A stretch of 64,000 nucleotides of DNA from Sulfitobacter sp. DFL-14 (GTDB lineage: Bacteria > Pseudomonadota > Alphaproteobacteria > Rhodobacterales > Rhodobacteraceae). The notes under the pieces were generated by a model that saw only the letters and a list, made by a program, of their open reading frames with translations, was not told where the DNA came from and searched no databases. How positions within the stretch are numbered: position 1 is the first letter of the stretch; every line of letters begins with the position of its first letter. The stretch spans positions 648,679 through 712,678 of the forward strand of contig NZ_QBFD01000046.1 in the NCBI RefSeq assembly GCF_003335585.1. The letters are read 5' to 3'. The position numbers were made by a program, and so were the translations under genes. Shown in pieces: positions 35,396 to 44,045 of this stretch.

Positions 35396-35872
35396 ATGAC
35401 GGAAATCTTGAATGAACTTTCAACGGACCTCGCCGGCCACAGCTTGCTGGCATGGCCTGTTGTGATTTTTCGGATCATCGGTGCTTTAATACTGTCCTCC
35501 CTCATCGGGTTTGAACGAGAAAGCAAGGATCATGCCGCCGGCCTCAGGACACATATGTTGGTCGGCCTTGCAGCGTCATGTTACTGCCTGCTGGCGCTGG
35601 ATCTTGTCGGCAGGGATTTCGGGGACCAGGTTCGCCTCGACCCGATCCGCATGATCGAAGCTGTAACAGGTGGCGTGGCGTTTCTGGCCGCAGGTTTGAT
35701 TGTATTCACACGCGGTGAGGTCAAAGGTCTCACAACCGGCGCCAGCCTCTGGCTGGCTGCGGCCATCGGTACAGCCGCAGGTCTGGGCGTGTGGTTGATT
35801 GCGGTGCTGGCCACCGGTCTCGGGCTTTTCATTGTGGGTGTGCTCAAGTCCCTGGAAAAACGGACGGAGTGA
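35396..35872 (+). CDS. MgtC/SapB-family membrane protein
   Basis: This 158-residue protein has four to five membrane helices and the MgtC signature FRIIGALILSSLIGFERE followed by AAGLRTHMLVGLAAS. MgtC proteins affect magnesium homeostasis and inhibit F-ATPase in pathogens; the role here is unproven. Three in-frame ATG codons (35348, 35381, 35396) are possible. I chose 35396 because the conserved part begins there, but no good ribosome binding site decides it. It is followed by an ion exchanger gene 66 bases on. Confidence 0.82.
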   Translation: MTEILNELSTDLAGHSLLAWPVVIFRIIGALILSSLIGFERESKDHAAGLRTHMLVGLAASCYCLLALDLVGRDFGDQVRLDPIRMIEAVTGGVAFLAAGLIVFTRGEVKGLTTGASLWLAAAIGTAAGLGVWLIAVLATGLGLFIVGVLKSLEKRTE

Positions 35873-35938
35873 ACGCGTGTCGGCCCGAGCCCGAGAGCGC
35901 GCTTTGATTGCACGGCACAGTACCAAGGACCTATTCGA

Positions 35939-36967
35939 ATGCCTGATCTGTCATCCCTGCCCTTATGGCCCACAACGCTGATTTTTCTGGCTTCGGCTCT
36001 TGTGATCGGGATCGCAGGCTGGCGATTGTCCGGAGTGGCGGATGAACTGGCCGACCGTACGGGCATGGGCGAGGTGGTGGCCGGTGCGCTGTTCGTGGGG
36101 GCTGCGACCTCTCTTCCCGGCGCGATCACATCTGTGTCGACTGCGGCGCAGGGGGCCGCAGACCTGGCTGTTGGCAATGCCTTTGGCGGTTTGACCGCGC
36201 AGACCGCTTTCATCGCGGTGGCCGATATTTTTTACCGCCGCGCCAATCTGGAGCATGCGGCCGCCAGCCCCACGGGGCTGGCTCAGGGCGCGTTGCTGAT
36301 CACCTTGCTGACAGTGCCGCTGATCGCCGCATCTGCACCAGACTGGACATTCTGGGGCGTCCATCCTGCCACGCTGGTTATCCCTGTCATTTACGGCTTC
36401 GGATTGCACCTGTTGGGGCAGATTCAAGAAACGCCGATGTGGCACCCGGAGCAGACAGACGAAACGCGCGAAGAAATTTCCGAAACCCATGACAAGCCAA
36501 CCGGACACATGCGTGGGCTCTGGTATCGATTTCTCGGTCTTGCGTCCATCACGGCGGTAGCGGGGTATACCATCGGCGAAAGCGCGATCGGTCTGGTCGA
36601 ACTGACCCCGCTCGACGGCACGGGCGTTGGTACGGTTTTCGCGGGCGTGGCCAATTCACTGCCCGAGCTTGTAACCGCCATCGCTGCCGTTCGCATCGGT
36701 GCGGTCAGTCTCGCCATGGGAGACATTATTGGCGGAAATGCGTTCGAGGTCATGTTTCTGGCGGCAGCCGATCTGGTCTATGACGGAGCGATCTACCACG
36801 AGATCGACGCCACCCAGCGCGGCACCGCGCTGATCGCTATGGCCATGACAGGTGTGCTGCTGTTGGGGATGCTGCGACGCCAGAAGCACGGGCCGGGCAA
36901 CATTGGATTCGAAAGCGTCATCGTGTTGGCGCTTTATGGTTTGTCGGTCACGCTGGTTGTCCTGTGA
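35939..36967 (+). CDS. Sodium:calcium antiporter family protein
   Basis: This 342-residue protein has two Na_Ca_ex repeats. The alpha motifs are visible as VAGALFVGAATSLPGAITSV (residues 43-62) and VFAGVANSLPELVTAIAAV with GDIIGGNAFEVMF in the second half. A hydrophilic loop around residues 160-190 separates the halves. It probably exchanges calcium or another cation for sodium or protons across the inner membrane. It follows the MgtC-like gene and may share the bidirectional EcfG box. Confidence 0.85.
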   Translation: MPDLSSLPLWPTTLIFLASALVIGIAGWRLSGVADELADRTGMGEVVAGALFVGAATSLPGAITSVSTAAQGAADLAVGNAFGGLTAQTAFIAVADIFYRRANLEHAAASPTGLAQGALLITLLTVPLIAASAPDWTFWGVHPATLVIPVIYGFGLHLLGQIQETPMWHPEQTDETREEISETHDKPTGHMRGLWYRFLGLASITAVAGYTIGESAIGLVELTPLDGTGVGTVFAGVANSLPELVTAIAAVRIGAVSLAMGDIIGGNAFEVMFLAAADLVYDGAIYHEIDATQRGTALIAMAMTGVLLLGMLRRQKHGPGNIGFESVIVLALYGLSVTLVVL

Positions 36968-37001
36968 TCCACGGGAAGTAGCGGGACACGACACGGCGGA
37001 T

Positions 37002-37601
37002 TCACCCCCACGCTCCGCCAAGCGATATGCTTAACGCAAGGCCCAGTCCGATGACCGCCACCGTGAGCGCCGCCAGCATCAGCGCACCATCCCGGACCGT
37101 AATCGCCAGCCCCACCAAGGCGATGGCGGCCATGGGGGCCGTGCTGGCGAAGGGAACAAGCTCCAGAAAGGGCACCGTTAAACACAGGGCCAGGACAAAA
37201 AAGGCAGCCATACGTGTGGCAACCGGTCCCGCAAAGCCCTTCAGTCTGCCGTGGAACCATTTGTCCAGCCAGTCCGCCACAGGGCGCATCTTTGACAGGG
37301 CATTGTGCAAAGTCTTGGACCGAATGCCCTGACGTTTAAGCAACTGCGGCGACCACATGTGATGGTGGCCCATTGCGATCTGTGCTGCAAAAAGCGCAAT
37401 GATACAGGCCAACAAGGTTGGAACCCCCGGGATCCCCCCAATCGGCGATATTTCAATAAACGCAGGGACGATCAGGAACGGGCCAAAACCCCTATGCCCC
37501 ATTGCCTCCATTAGTTGGCCCAGGGTCACGCTGTCACTGGTTTTGCCAGCTTCGCACAACTCGTCGAAAATCGCATTCACCGTTGCATCGTGATTTGCCA
37601 T
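37002..37601 (-). CDS. ExoD-family membrane protein
   Basis: This 199-residue protein belongs to the ExoD family, named for a rhizobial gene affecting exopolysaccharide and alkali tolerance. It has the N-terminal VTLGQLMEAMGHRGFGPFLI block, the P-x-x-G-G-I-P-G-V turn and four to five membrane segments. The ATG at 37601 has an AAGGA ribosome binding site. The frame extends much further upstream without support. An EcfG-type motif precedes it at 37645-37669. A second, diverged ExoD gene is at 48909-49550. Confidence 0.85.
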   Translation of the reverse strand: MANHDATVNAIFDELCEAGKTSDSVTLGQLMEAMGHRGFGPFLIVPAFIEISPIGGIPGVPTLLACIIALFAAQIAMGHHHMWSPQLLKRQGIRSKTLHNALSKMRPVADWLDKWFHGRLKGFAGPVATRMAAFFVLALCLTVPFLELVPFASTAPMAAIALVGLAITVRDGALMLAALTVAVIGLGLALSISLGGAWG

Positions 37602-37642
37602 GTGTGGGGATCCTTGGTCTTCCTCCATGTGCGCATAAACGT

Positions 37643-37669
37643 GGAACAGCGTCGGTGCCAAATTGTTCC
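37643..37669. promoter_or_regulatory. Bidirectional EcfG-type promoter box, exoD and DUF305 gene
   Basis: Minus strand GGAAC-N16-TGTT (37645-37669) lies 44 bases before exoD. Plus strand GGAAC-N16-TGTT (37643-37667) faces the DUF305 gene. The 27-bp frame is palindromic at both ends (GGAACA...TGTTCC), so the strength should be equal in both directions. Confidence 0.55.
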
Positions 37670-37755
37670 ATACGACGCGACGATGTGCGGGCACCGCGCA
37701 AATGCAACCTCGGCGGTTTTCGCAAGGCAAAGTCGGTCGTCCGCGCATGTGCGCC

Positions 37756-37780
37756 GGAACAATTGGCGGGCTTGCCTGTT
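37756..37780 (+). promoter_or_regulatory. Second EcfG-type promoter motif for the DUF305 gene
   Basis: GGAAC-N16-TGTT with the -10 about 79 bases before the ATG at 37859. It is closer to the gene than the bidirectional box and is not palindromic. Confidence 0.5.
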
Positions 37781-37858
37781 GCTGCCCCAGACCCCCACGA
37801 AACGCGACTGGCATTTCTGACGGCCTGTTGCCCATATCGCATAACCAAGGAGAAAGTG

Positions 37859-38686
37859 ATGACCTATGCCCGTTTTGCGCTAATGATCCTGACTTCGACC
37901 GTGGTCATGTTCGTGCTGATGTATCTGAACACCTATGCAGCCGAACATATTTTCATCAGCGAAACCCGTATCTACATGGCGCTTCTGATGGGGGCCACGA
38001 TGGCGTTTGTCATGCTTGCCTTCATGGCGTCAATGTATCCCAGCCGCAGGGTCAATATCGGGATCTTTGCAGGCAGCATCGTAATCTTCTGTGGTTCGCT
38101 GTGGTTGGTGCGCAGCCAGATCACAGTGGGCGGGGAAAGCTATATGCGGGCGATGATCCCGCACCATTCCATCGCGATCATGACCTCGGAGCGCGCCCAT
38201 ATAGAGGATGCGCGCGTTGCCAAGCTGGCCCGCAGCATCAGTGGCGCGCAAAAAAAGGAAATTTCCGAGATGCGCGCGCTGATCGCGGATCTGGACGCCG
38301 GTCGCACTGTCACCGAAGTTTACGAAGACCCCGCGCCGCAAGTCGGCACGCTGGAGGATGCGCTGAACAATACCCTGCTGTCCCAGCTTGACCTCGCGCC
38401 GCTGACGGCGGATCAGGCAGGCAGCTCGGCACCCAAGGGTGACATCTGCACCTTTCGCCGGACTCGCACTGAAAATCCGGTCCTGATCGCTGCCGCCGAT
38501 GGCAGCTCTGCCGTAACCAGCCTGAACGGGGTGATCCTTCCGCTGGAGGTAGATGATGGCGGCTATGGCACGGACGGGCTGCGCATAGCGATTGCCCCGG
38601 TTGACGACTGGCGCGCAGACAGTCTTCTGACCTTCACGCTCGAGCCGGGTCCGGTTGGTATATATCGGGGTTTCTGGTCTTGTTGA
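37859..38686 (+). CDS. DUF305 membrane protein with extra C-terminal domain
   Basis: This 275-residue protein has three membrane helices (about residues 5-25, 38-57 and 66-84) and then a DUF305 segment (YMRAMIPHHSIAIMTSERA), whose HH pair is conserved. Beyond about residue 195 is a separate 80-residue domain beginning near Cys198 (GDICTFRRT) and ending YRGFWSC, bracketed by cysteines and mostly beta-like. I recall similar GYRG-Y/F-x-C endings in uncharacterised Roseobacter proteins, perhaps DUF6692. The start is fixed by an AAGGAG site at 37848; the frame's long upstream extension is not real. Confidence 0.8.
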   Translation: MTYARFALMILTSTVVMFVLMYLNTYAAEHIFISETRIYMALLMGATMAFVMLAFMASMYPSRRVNIGIFAGSIVIFCGSLWLVRSQITVGGESYMRAMIPHHSIAIMTSERAHIEDARVAKLARSISGAQKKEISEMRALIADLDAGRTVTEVYEDPAPQVGTLEDALNNTLLSQLDLAPLTADQAGSSAPKGDICTFRRTRTENPVLIAAADGSSAVTSLNGVILPLEVDDGGYGTDGLRIAIAPVDDWRADSLLTFTLEPGPVGIYRGFWSC

Positions 38687-38744
38687 ACGCCGCGCAATGA
38701 TGGACAGTGACCGGCTCGCGGGACATGAGTTCTGAGACTTGCAT
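38634..38744 (-). pseudogene. N-terminal stub of a CBS-domain protein
   Basis: An excellent AGGAGG site precedes the ATG at 38744. The frame reads MQVSELMSREPVTVHH, the standard N-terminus of a CBS-domain protein (M-x-V-x-x-I/L-M-x-x-x-P-V-T-V). It then loses similarity and stops after 36 codons, running antisense into the end of the DUF305 gene. It looks like the preserved start of a gene whose body has been deleted. Recognition is from the motif only. Confidence 0.5.
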
Positions 38745-38819
38745 CTTGATCCTCCTTTAGTGACTTGGAGGGTCTGAAACAGGCAGGGCGCCGGAATGTT
38801 CCCGGCGGCCCGGGATTAA

Positions 38820-38917
38820 TTCTGAAACTCCGCTGAGGTAACACAAAGCCCAGGTCTTTCCGTTTCCGCTCACCAGCTACAGGCGGCACTTGAGCCAAAC
38901 AGGAACGTTTGCCCACT
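38820..38917 (+). repeat. Decayed copy of the ku promoter region
   Basis: These 98 bases align without net length change to 39996-40093, just upstream of ku. The last 50 or so bases are nearly identical, including CTTGAGCCAAACAGGAACGT. The EcfG -35 is GGCAC here instead of GGAAC. No ku-like coding sequence follows; the 3' end of the deaminase gene does. Confidence 0.7.
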
Positions 38918-38945
38918 CCGGACCACGACGCCATTTTGACACAGG

Positions 38946-39419
38946 TCACTCTTCTCCGTCAGCGTAGAGATACAGCACGTCTTGCTCACAAACACCGCCA
39001 ATATGCGTGAATTCGGCGCCTGCCGCTTTGAAGGTATCAATGCTCAACTTTGGAAACATAAAATACTTCGCTGCCACATTTTCCTGTCTGGCGGCGTAGA
39101 CCACGCGTGTAATGCCTGCAAAGCGCATTGCGGACAGGCACATCTCGCAAGGCTGAAGCGTGGAGATCAGTGTGCACCCTGTCAGGTCCGTGGTTTTCAA
39201 CCGGGCCGCTGCTTTGCCCAACACCACGATTTCAGCATGTTGCGTTGGATCGCATTTCTGGAAAACGGCGTTCTCGGCCATCTCGATCAGTTGGTCTTCG
39301 CACAGGACAGCGGCGACTATTCCCGTCCTTCCTGTGGCACGATGCGCCGTGACCGCCTGACGGATCGCCTGCTTCAAAGCACGGACTTCGGTGGTTGTAA
39401 CCTGATCAGAGAAGGGCAT
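38946..39419 (-). CDS. Nucleoside/cytidine deaminase family protein
   Basis: This 157-residue protein is a zinc-dependent deaminase of the CMP/dCMP-guanine-tRNA adenosine type. The catalytic motifs are HAEIVVLGKA (zinc His and proton-shuttle Glu) and TLQPCEMCLSAMRFAG (two zinc cysteines). The C-terminal YVARQENVAAKYF-like part (VVYAARQENVAAKYFMFP) is closest to guanine deaminase-like members, but the substrate is not certain. It is divergent from a VOC gene across a palindromic EcfG-like box. Confidence 0.85.
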   Translation of the reverse strand: MPFSDQVTTTEVRALKQAIRQAVTAHRATGRTGIVAAVLCEDQLIEMAENAVFQKCDPTQHAEIVVLGKAAARLKTTDLTGCTLISTLQPCEMCLSAMRFAGITRVVYAARQENVAAKYFMFPKLSIDTFKAAGAEFTHIGGVCEQDVLYLYADGEE

Positions 39420-39446
39420 TCGAAGACTTTCATTTCCACGCCTAGT

Positions 39447-39474
39447 GGAACCCCTCTGGCCGAGGCCGGGTTCC
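39447..39474. promoter_or_regulatory. Palindromic EcfG-like box between deaminase and VOC genes
   Basis: GGAAC-N17-GGTT reads in both directions within a 28-bp palindrome (GGAACC...GGTTCC). The -10 boxes lie 30 and 33 bases before the two ATGs. The -10 has G for the consensus C, so this is weaker than the other sites. Confidence 0.4.
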
Positions 39475-39504
39475 TTACATGGAATGTTTTATCCGGAGAA
39501 GCTT

Positions 39505-39921
39505 ATGCCCGAATTCAAATCCATCCTGGAAACCGCGCTCTACGTCGATGACATGGATCGCGCGACCACTTTCTACGAAAACATCCTGCAGCTTCCATCG
39601 CTTATGAAATCCAGTAGGCTCTGTGCCTACAGTGTTAACGACGCCAGCGTGTTGCTGCTGTTCATCCGCGGCGGAACACTGGAACCCGTGGACACCGGTA
39701 ACGGTATTATTCCGCCTCACGACGGCACCGGACCACTGCATATCGCATTCTGTTGCACCCATGACATGCTAACCGTTTGGGAAAAGCATCTGCGAGAGCA
39801 CAATATCGAAATCGAAAGCGAAACACATTGGGAACGTGGAGGCCGTAGTATCTATTTCCGCGATCCCGATGCCCACTTGCTTGAAATTGCATCGTCACCC
39901 GGTTTGTGGCGCGGATTCTGA
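39505..39921 (+). CDS. VOC-family (glyoxalase-like) protein
   Basis: This 138-residue protein has VOC features: ILETALYVDDMDRATTFYENIL at the start, a central GPLHIAFCC strand with a metal-type His, and RSIYFRDPDAHLLEIAS at the end. The spacing of His and Glu is compatible with a metal-binding dioxygenase or glyoxalase. The ATG at 39505 follows a GGAGAA site. It is the first of two similar-sized VOC genes flanking ku-ligD. Substrate unknown. Confidence 0.8.
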   Translation: MPEFKSILETALYVDDMDRATTFYENILQLPSLMKSSRLCAYSVNDASVLLLFIRGGTLEPVDTGNGIIPPHDGTGPLHIAFCCTHDMLTVWEKHLREHNIEIESETHWERGGRSIYFRDPDAHLLEIASSPGLWRGF

Positions 39922-39995
39922 ATTCGGTTTTGCCGCATCCCCATCCTCAACAACGACCCGGCTCTGAACCGGGAAACGTCGGGTAGCACGCAGGT

Positions 39996-40093
39996 TTCTT
40001 AAACTCTGGCGAGAGGTGCCTTAGCCGAGAACATTCCGTCTCTGCTCGTCCGCTACAGGTGGAACTTGAGCCAAACAGGAACGTTGACCCACT
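39996..40093 (+). repeat. Intact copy of the duplicated ku promoter region
   Basis: The 98-bp partner of 38820-38917, direct orientation, 1.18 kb apart. This copy has the perfect EcfG motif and leads into ku. Confidence 0.7.
40061..40085 (+). promoter_or_regulatory. EcfG-type promoter of ku-ligD
   Basis: GGAAC-N16-CGTT, exact consensus, with the -10 box 46 bases before the ku ATG. Control of ku/ligD by the general stress sigma factor is known in other alphaproteobacteria, which supports the call. Confidence 0.65.
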
Positions 40094-40130
40094 GAAACGC
40101 CGCATCCATCGGGACAGAAAGGAACCCGTC

Positions 40131-40955
40131 ATGGCATCAAGAGCGATATGGAAAGGACAGCTTCGGCTATCGCTGGTGTCGATCCCGGTAGAAATTCATT
40201 CTGCGCGTAATTCGTCCGCGCGGGTTTCGTTCCGCCAGATCCACAAACCTTCGGGAAAGCCTGTCCGCTATCAAAAGACGGTGCAGGGTGTGGGCCCCAT
40301 CGAAAGCGATGACATCATGAAAGGGTATGAGACCGACGATGGCTATATCCTTCTTGAAAAGGACGAAATCGACGCGATCAAGCTTGAGACAAAGAAAACG
40401 CTGGAACTGGTGCAATTCGTCGAAGCGACCGAAATCGCCCCGATCTGGTTCGACCGCCCCTATTACGTCGTTCCCTCGGACGAACTGGCCGAAGATGCTT
40501 ATCGCGTCGTCCGCGACGCGCTGCGACAAACCAAAAAGGCGGGGTTGGGTCAGTTGACGATGCGCGGCAAGGAATACTTGTGCGCTCTCCGTCCTTGTGG
40601 CGATGGGTTGCTGATGGAAACGCTGCACTATGAACGGGATATCCGCGACGCTGACCCACTTTTCTCGCAGATCGAGGACGAAGCCGTGGATGAAGAACTT
40701 CTTGAGGTGGCAACCGAGTTGATCGGCAAAAAGTCAGCACCTTTCGATGCCTCCGCCTTTGAGGACCACTATGCAGCCGCGCTGCGCGATCTGATCGACC
40801 GCAAGATGAAATCGAAAAAGACACCACGCGTGGAGAGCCCTGGCGATGAAAGCGGCTCTGGTGCCGAGAACGTTGTCGATCTGATGGACGCGCTGAAGAA
40901 AAGTCTGAAGCAAAGCAAGGGCGGCAAAACCCGTAGCCGCAAGAAAGCATCGTGA
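40131..40955 (+). CDS. ku: Ku DNA end-binding protein
   Basis: This 274-residue protein is bacterial Ku, which binds double-strand DNA ends and recruits LigD in non-homologous end joining. It starts MASRAIWKGQLRLSLVSIPV, keeps IHKPSGKPVRYQKTVQG and the WFDRPYYVVPSDE block, and ends with a basic tail (GGKTRSRKKAS). The ATG at 40131 has an AAAGGA site. Its TGA overlaps the GTG start of ligD. Confidence 0.95.
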   Translation: MASRAIWKGQLRLSLVSIPVEIHSARNSSARVSFRQIHKPSGKPVRYQKTVQGVGPIESDDIMKGYETDDGYILLEKDEIDAIKLETKKTLELVQFVEATEIAPIWFDRPYYVVPSDELAEDAYRVVRDALRQTKKAGLGQLTMRGKEYLCALRPCGDGLLMETLHYERDIRDADPLFSQIEDEAVDEELLEVATELIGKKSAPFDASAFEDHYAAALRDLIDRKMKSKKTPRVESPGDESGSGAENVVDLMDALKKSLKQSKGGKTRSRKKAS

Positions 40956-43399
40956 GACCGCTGGAAGCATACGAGAGCAAGCGGGACTTCAAGGCCACCC
41001 CGGAACCGCGTGCCGAGCTGGTCGAGGCAGGCGGTGACCGGCTGTCATTTGTGGTGCAGAAACACGATGCCAGCCGCTTGCATTACGATTTCCGGTTGGA
41101 ATGGGCTGGTGTACTTCTGTCCTGGGCAGTGACCAAGGGGCCGTCGGGCGACCCCGCGCAGAAACGTCTGTCTGTGCGCACAGAGGACCACCCGGTATCC
41201 TATGGCACATTCGAGGGAACGATCCCCGAGGCCCAGTACGGCGGTGGCACCGTCATGCTCTGGGACAACGGGTGGTGGGAGCCGCTGCATGATCCCGAGG
41301 AAGGGCTGAAAAAAGGAAAATTGCATTTCCGTTTGCACGGCGCGCGCATGAAAGGCGGCTGGGCCTTGGTGCGGATGCGGGGCAAAAAGAGCGAGAAGCG
41401 TGAAAACTGGCTGTTGATCAAGGAGCGGGACGAATTCGCCAGCCGCAGCGCCGATGCGCTGATCAACAAATACCGCACCAGCGTCACCACCGGACGCGCA
41501 ATGCAGGCGATCAAAAGCAACCGGGCGGCGCTAGCGCCGGCCCGACACGACAAGCCCCGGCCGCGTTTTCGCAAGGTCCAGCTTGCGACTTTGCAGGACA
41601 GTCCACCGAAGGGCGAAAACTGGCAACACGAAGCCAAATTTGATGGCTACCGCTGTGTAATCGCCGTGGGCAAAGGCGGGGTCCGGCTGTATTCCCGCAA
41701 CGGCAAGGATTGGACGGACCGTTTCGGCGTCCTCTGCGAACCTGCGGCTGCGTTGAAGTGCGCCTCGGCCCTGATTGACGCCGAGGTGATCGCAGGGGAC
41801 GGCGGAGGTGATTTTTCCACATTGCAAAAGGCGTTGAAAGCGGGGGATCCGCTGACGTGTTATGCCTTTGATTGTCTTGCGCTGGATGGCAAGGATTTGA
41901 CTGGACAGCCCCTGTCCGAGCGGCGCAAGGCGCTTGAAAGTCTTTTCGAAGGCCAGCCTGAGCGCGGCCCCCTGCGCCTGAGCCCCGTCATAGAGGGCAA
42001 CGGCGATGCCGTGCTGCGAGCAATCTGCGCGGCCGGGGGCGAGGGCATCATCTCCAAACGCGCCGACGCGCCCTATCGCAGCGGGCGCAGCAAAAGTTGG
42101 ATCAAGTCCAAATGCATCCGTCGTGCCGAGTTCGTCGTAGCGGGTTGGTCCCCTTCTGACAAAAGCGGAAGGCCCTTCGCCTCGCTTATCCTTGGCAGTT
42201 ACGAGGATGGCGCGCTGGTCTATCGCGGACGCGTCGGTACCGGGTTCGACAACAGTGACCTTGATGACTTGAAAACAGCCCTTGAACCGCTGGCCCGCAA
42301 GACCACCCCTTTTGACCAGGAACCGCCGTCTGAGGCCAACGATGCCCGCTGGATTACCCCAAAAATCGTGATCGAGGTGGCCTATGCCGAATTCACCGGC
42401 GAGGGCCGGATACGACACGGTGTTTATCAAGGGATCCGCGAAGACAAGGAGGCTGACAAAGTGAGCGCAAATTCAGAAGCCAAGATTGAAACCGCATCCG
42501 GAGACGACAAGCAGATTGCCGACGTTCGGGTGTCCAGCTCCAGCCGTGTTGTCTATCCACAAGCGAACCTGACAAAGGGTGAGGTGGCGGAACATTACGC
42601 CCGTGTCGCCGACCGGATGCTGGTGCAAACCGGGGAGCGTCCACTTGCGCTGCTTCGCTGTCCTGATGGCATTTCCGACGACTGCTTTTTCCAGAAACAT
42701 GCCGGCAAGGGGTTTCCTGACGGCGTCAAATCGCTACCGGTCAAGGAAAAGGATGGTGATGTCGCCAGCTACATGTACGTCACATCGGCACAGGGACTTG
42801 TCGGGGCAGCCCAAATGGGCGCATTGGAATTTCACATCTGGGGATCGCGTCGCGACCGGATCGAGCGACCTGACCGGATGGTGTTTGACCTTGATCCCGA
42901 TGAGGCGCTTGGTTTTGACGCGGTGAAACGGGCTGCACTGGAGGTGCGCGCGGGGCTGGATCAATGCGGGCTGGACGCGGCGCCGATGGTGACGGGCGGC
43001 AAGGGGGTCCATGTGATTGTCCCGTTACGGCGCATCGCGGAATGGGACACTGTGAAGTTCTTTGCCAAGACCTTCGCCACCGTGTTGGCCGAGCGGCAAC
43101 CGGAGCAGTATACCGCAACCATGTCCAAGGCCAAACGCAAGGGCAAGGTATTCATCGACTGGCTGCGCAACGAGCGTGGTGCGACCGCTGTTGCGCCCTA
43201 TTCGCTGCGCGCGCGGTCGGGCGCTGCGATCGCCACGCCGGTCACTTGGGACGAGTTGTCCGCCCTTGAACAACCTGACGGCTTTCACGTCTCTGACATG
43301 GAAGAACGACTTAGCACGCCCTGCCCCCTGGAAAGCGCTACGCCACGGGGCATCGGTGTCGATGCAGTCGATGCGCTTGAAAAATGGTCCGCCGGATGA
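40952..43399 (+). CDS. ligD: Multifunctional DNA ligase LigD
   Basis: This 815-residue enzyme has the domain order phosphoesterase-ligase-polymerase. The N-terminal 3'-phosphoesterase has H38, H44, D46 and H80 in the HDASRLHYDFRLE region. The ATP-dependent ligase has the adenylated Lys229 in EAKFDGYR. The AEP-type polymerase has the metal-binding DLDPD at 646-650 and a TGGKGVHVIVPL block. It repairs and seals broken ends held by Ku. The start is GTG, in GTGA overlap with the ku stop, so the two are translated together. Confidence 0.96.
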   Translation: MRPLEAYESKRDFKATPEPRAELVEAGGDRLSFVVQKHDASRLHYDFRLEWAGVLLSWAVTKGPSGDPAQKRLSVRTEDHPVSYGTFEGTIPEAQYGGGTVMLWDNGWWEPLHDPEEGLKKGKLHFRLHGARMKGGWALVRMRGKKSEKRENWLLIKERDEFASRSADALINKYRTSVTTGRAMQAIKSNRAALAPARHDKPRPRFRKVQLATLQDSPPKGENWQHEAKFDGYRCVIAVGKGGVRLYSRNGKDWTDRFGVLCEPAAALKCASALIDAEVIAGDGGGDFSTLQKALKAGDPLTCYAFDCLALDGKDLTGQPLSERRKALESLFEGQPERGPLRLSPVIEGNGDAVLRAICAAGGEGIISKRADAPYRSGRSKSWIKSKCIRRAEFVVAGWSPSDKSGRPFASLILGSYEDGALVYRGRVGTGFDNSDLDDLKTALEPLARKTTPFDQEPPSEANDARWITPKIVIEVAYAEFTGEGRIRHGVYQGIREDKEADKVSANSEAKIETASGDDKQIADVRVSSSSRVVYPQANLTKGEVAEHYARVADRMLVQTGERPLALLRCPDGISDDCFFQKHAGKGFPDGVKSLPVKEKDGDVASYMYVTSAQGLVGAAQMGALEFHIWGSRRDRIERPDRMVFDLDPDEALGFDAVKRAALEVRAGLDQCGLDAAPMVTGGKGVHVIVPLRRIAEWDTVKFFAKTFATVLAERQPEQYTATMSKAKRKGKVFIDWLRNERGATAVAPYSLRARSGAAIATPVTWDELSALEQPDGFHVSDMEERLSTPCPLESATPRGIGVDAVDALEKWSAG

Positions 43400-43508
43400 C
43401 GGTTGCGAAAACCTTGCTCGGGGCCATTCCCCCGCTAACGGGAGGGATATCCAATCCTGATACGCGAACGGCTGTGGTTACGGATCGTTCGGAGCAGGGA
43501 GAATAGAG

Positions 43509-43925
43509 ATGTTCAGCCACGTCATGATTGGAGCAGATGACCTGGATGCAATGATCGCTTTTTACGATGCGGTGCTGGTTCATGCGGGTCTTCGGCGCAC
43601 CACCGGCCCGGACGAGGATGACCCGGCCGGCGTCATCTGGCAGATCGGCCAGCAAAGGTGGCCGCAATTTGCCCTGCGCCATCCGTTGAATGAAAAACCT
43701 GCCTCCGCAGGAAACGGTGTTCAGGTCAGTTTTAGATGCAACTCCCGGGGTGCTGTAAACAGGGCGTGGAACAGCGCCCTTGACCATGGTGGTTCTGATG
43801 AGGGCGCACCCGGAGACCGACCTGTCTACTCTGATGATTTTTATGCCGCTTATGTGCGTGATCCCGAGGGAAACAAACTTTGTTTTCTTTTTTGCGAAGC
43901 GTTCGCCGAAGCCGCCGCAAACTGA
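43509..43925 (+). CDS. VOC-family (glyoxalase-like) protein
   Basis: This 138-residue protein begins MFSHVMIGADDLDAMIAFYD and ends with YAAYVRDPEGNKLCFLFCE, a typical VOC pair of repeats. It lies 110 bases after ligD with its own GGGA ribosome binding site. It resembles the lactoylglutathione lyase-like group, but the substrate is not predictable. No EcfG motif was found ahead of it. Confidence 0.8.
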   Translation: MFSHVMIGADDLDAMIAFYDAVLVHAGLRRTTGPDEDDPAGVIWQIGQQRWPQFALRHPLNEKPASAGNGVQVSFRCNSRGAVNRAWNSALDHGGSDEGAPGDRPVYSDDFYAAYVRDPEGNKLCFLFCEAFAEAAAN

Positions 43926-44045
43926 ACTGGTTCGAGAACGCGCAATCGCATTTGTTGCCATTTTTCGGCCGTTCCGAACGCTACTCAGGGGGCGCACAAA
44001 TTGCGCATTTTGCGGAAATCGCGTGTGGCATCCGGTCCGCGCAGT

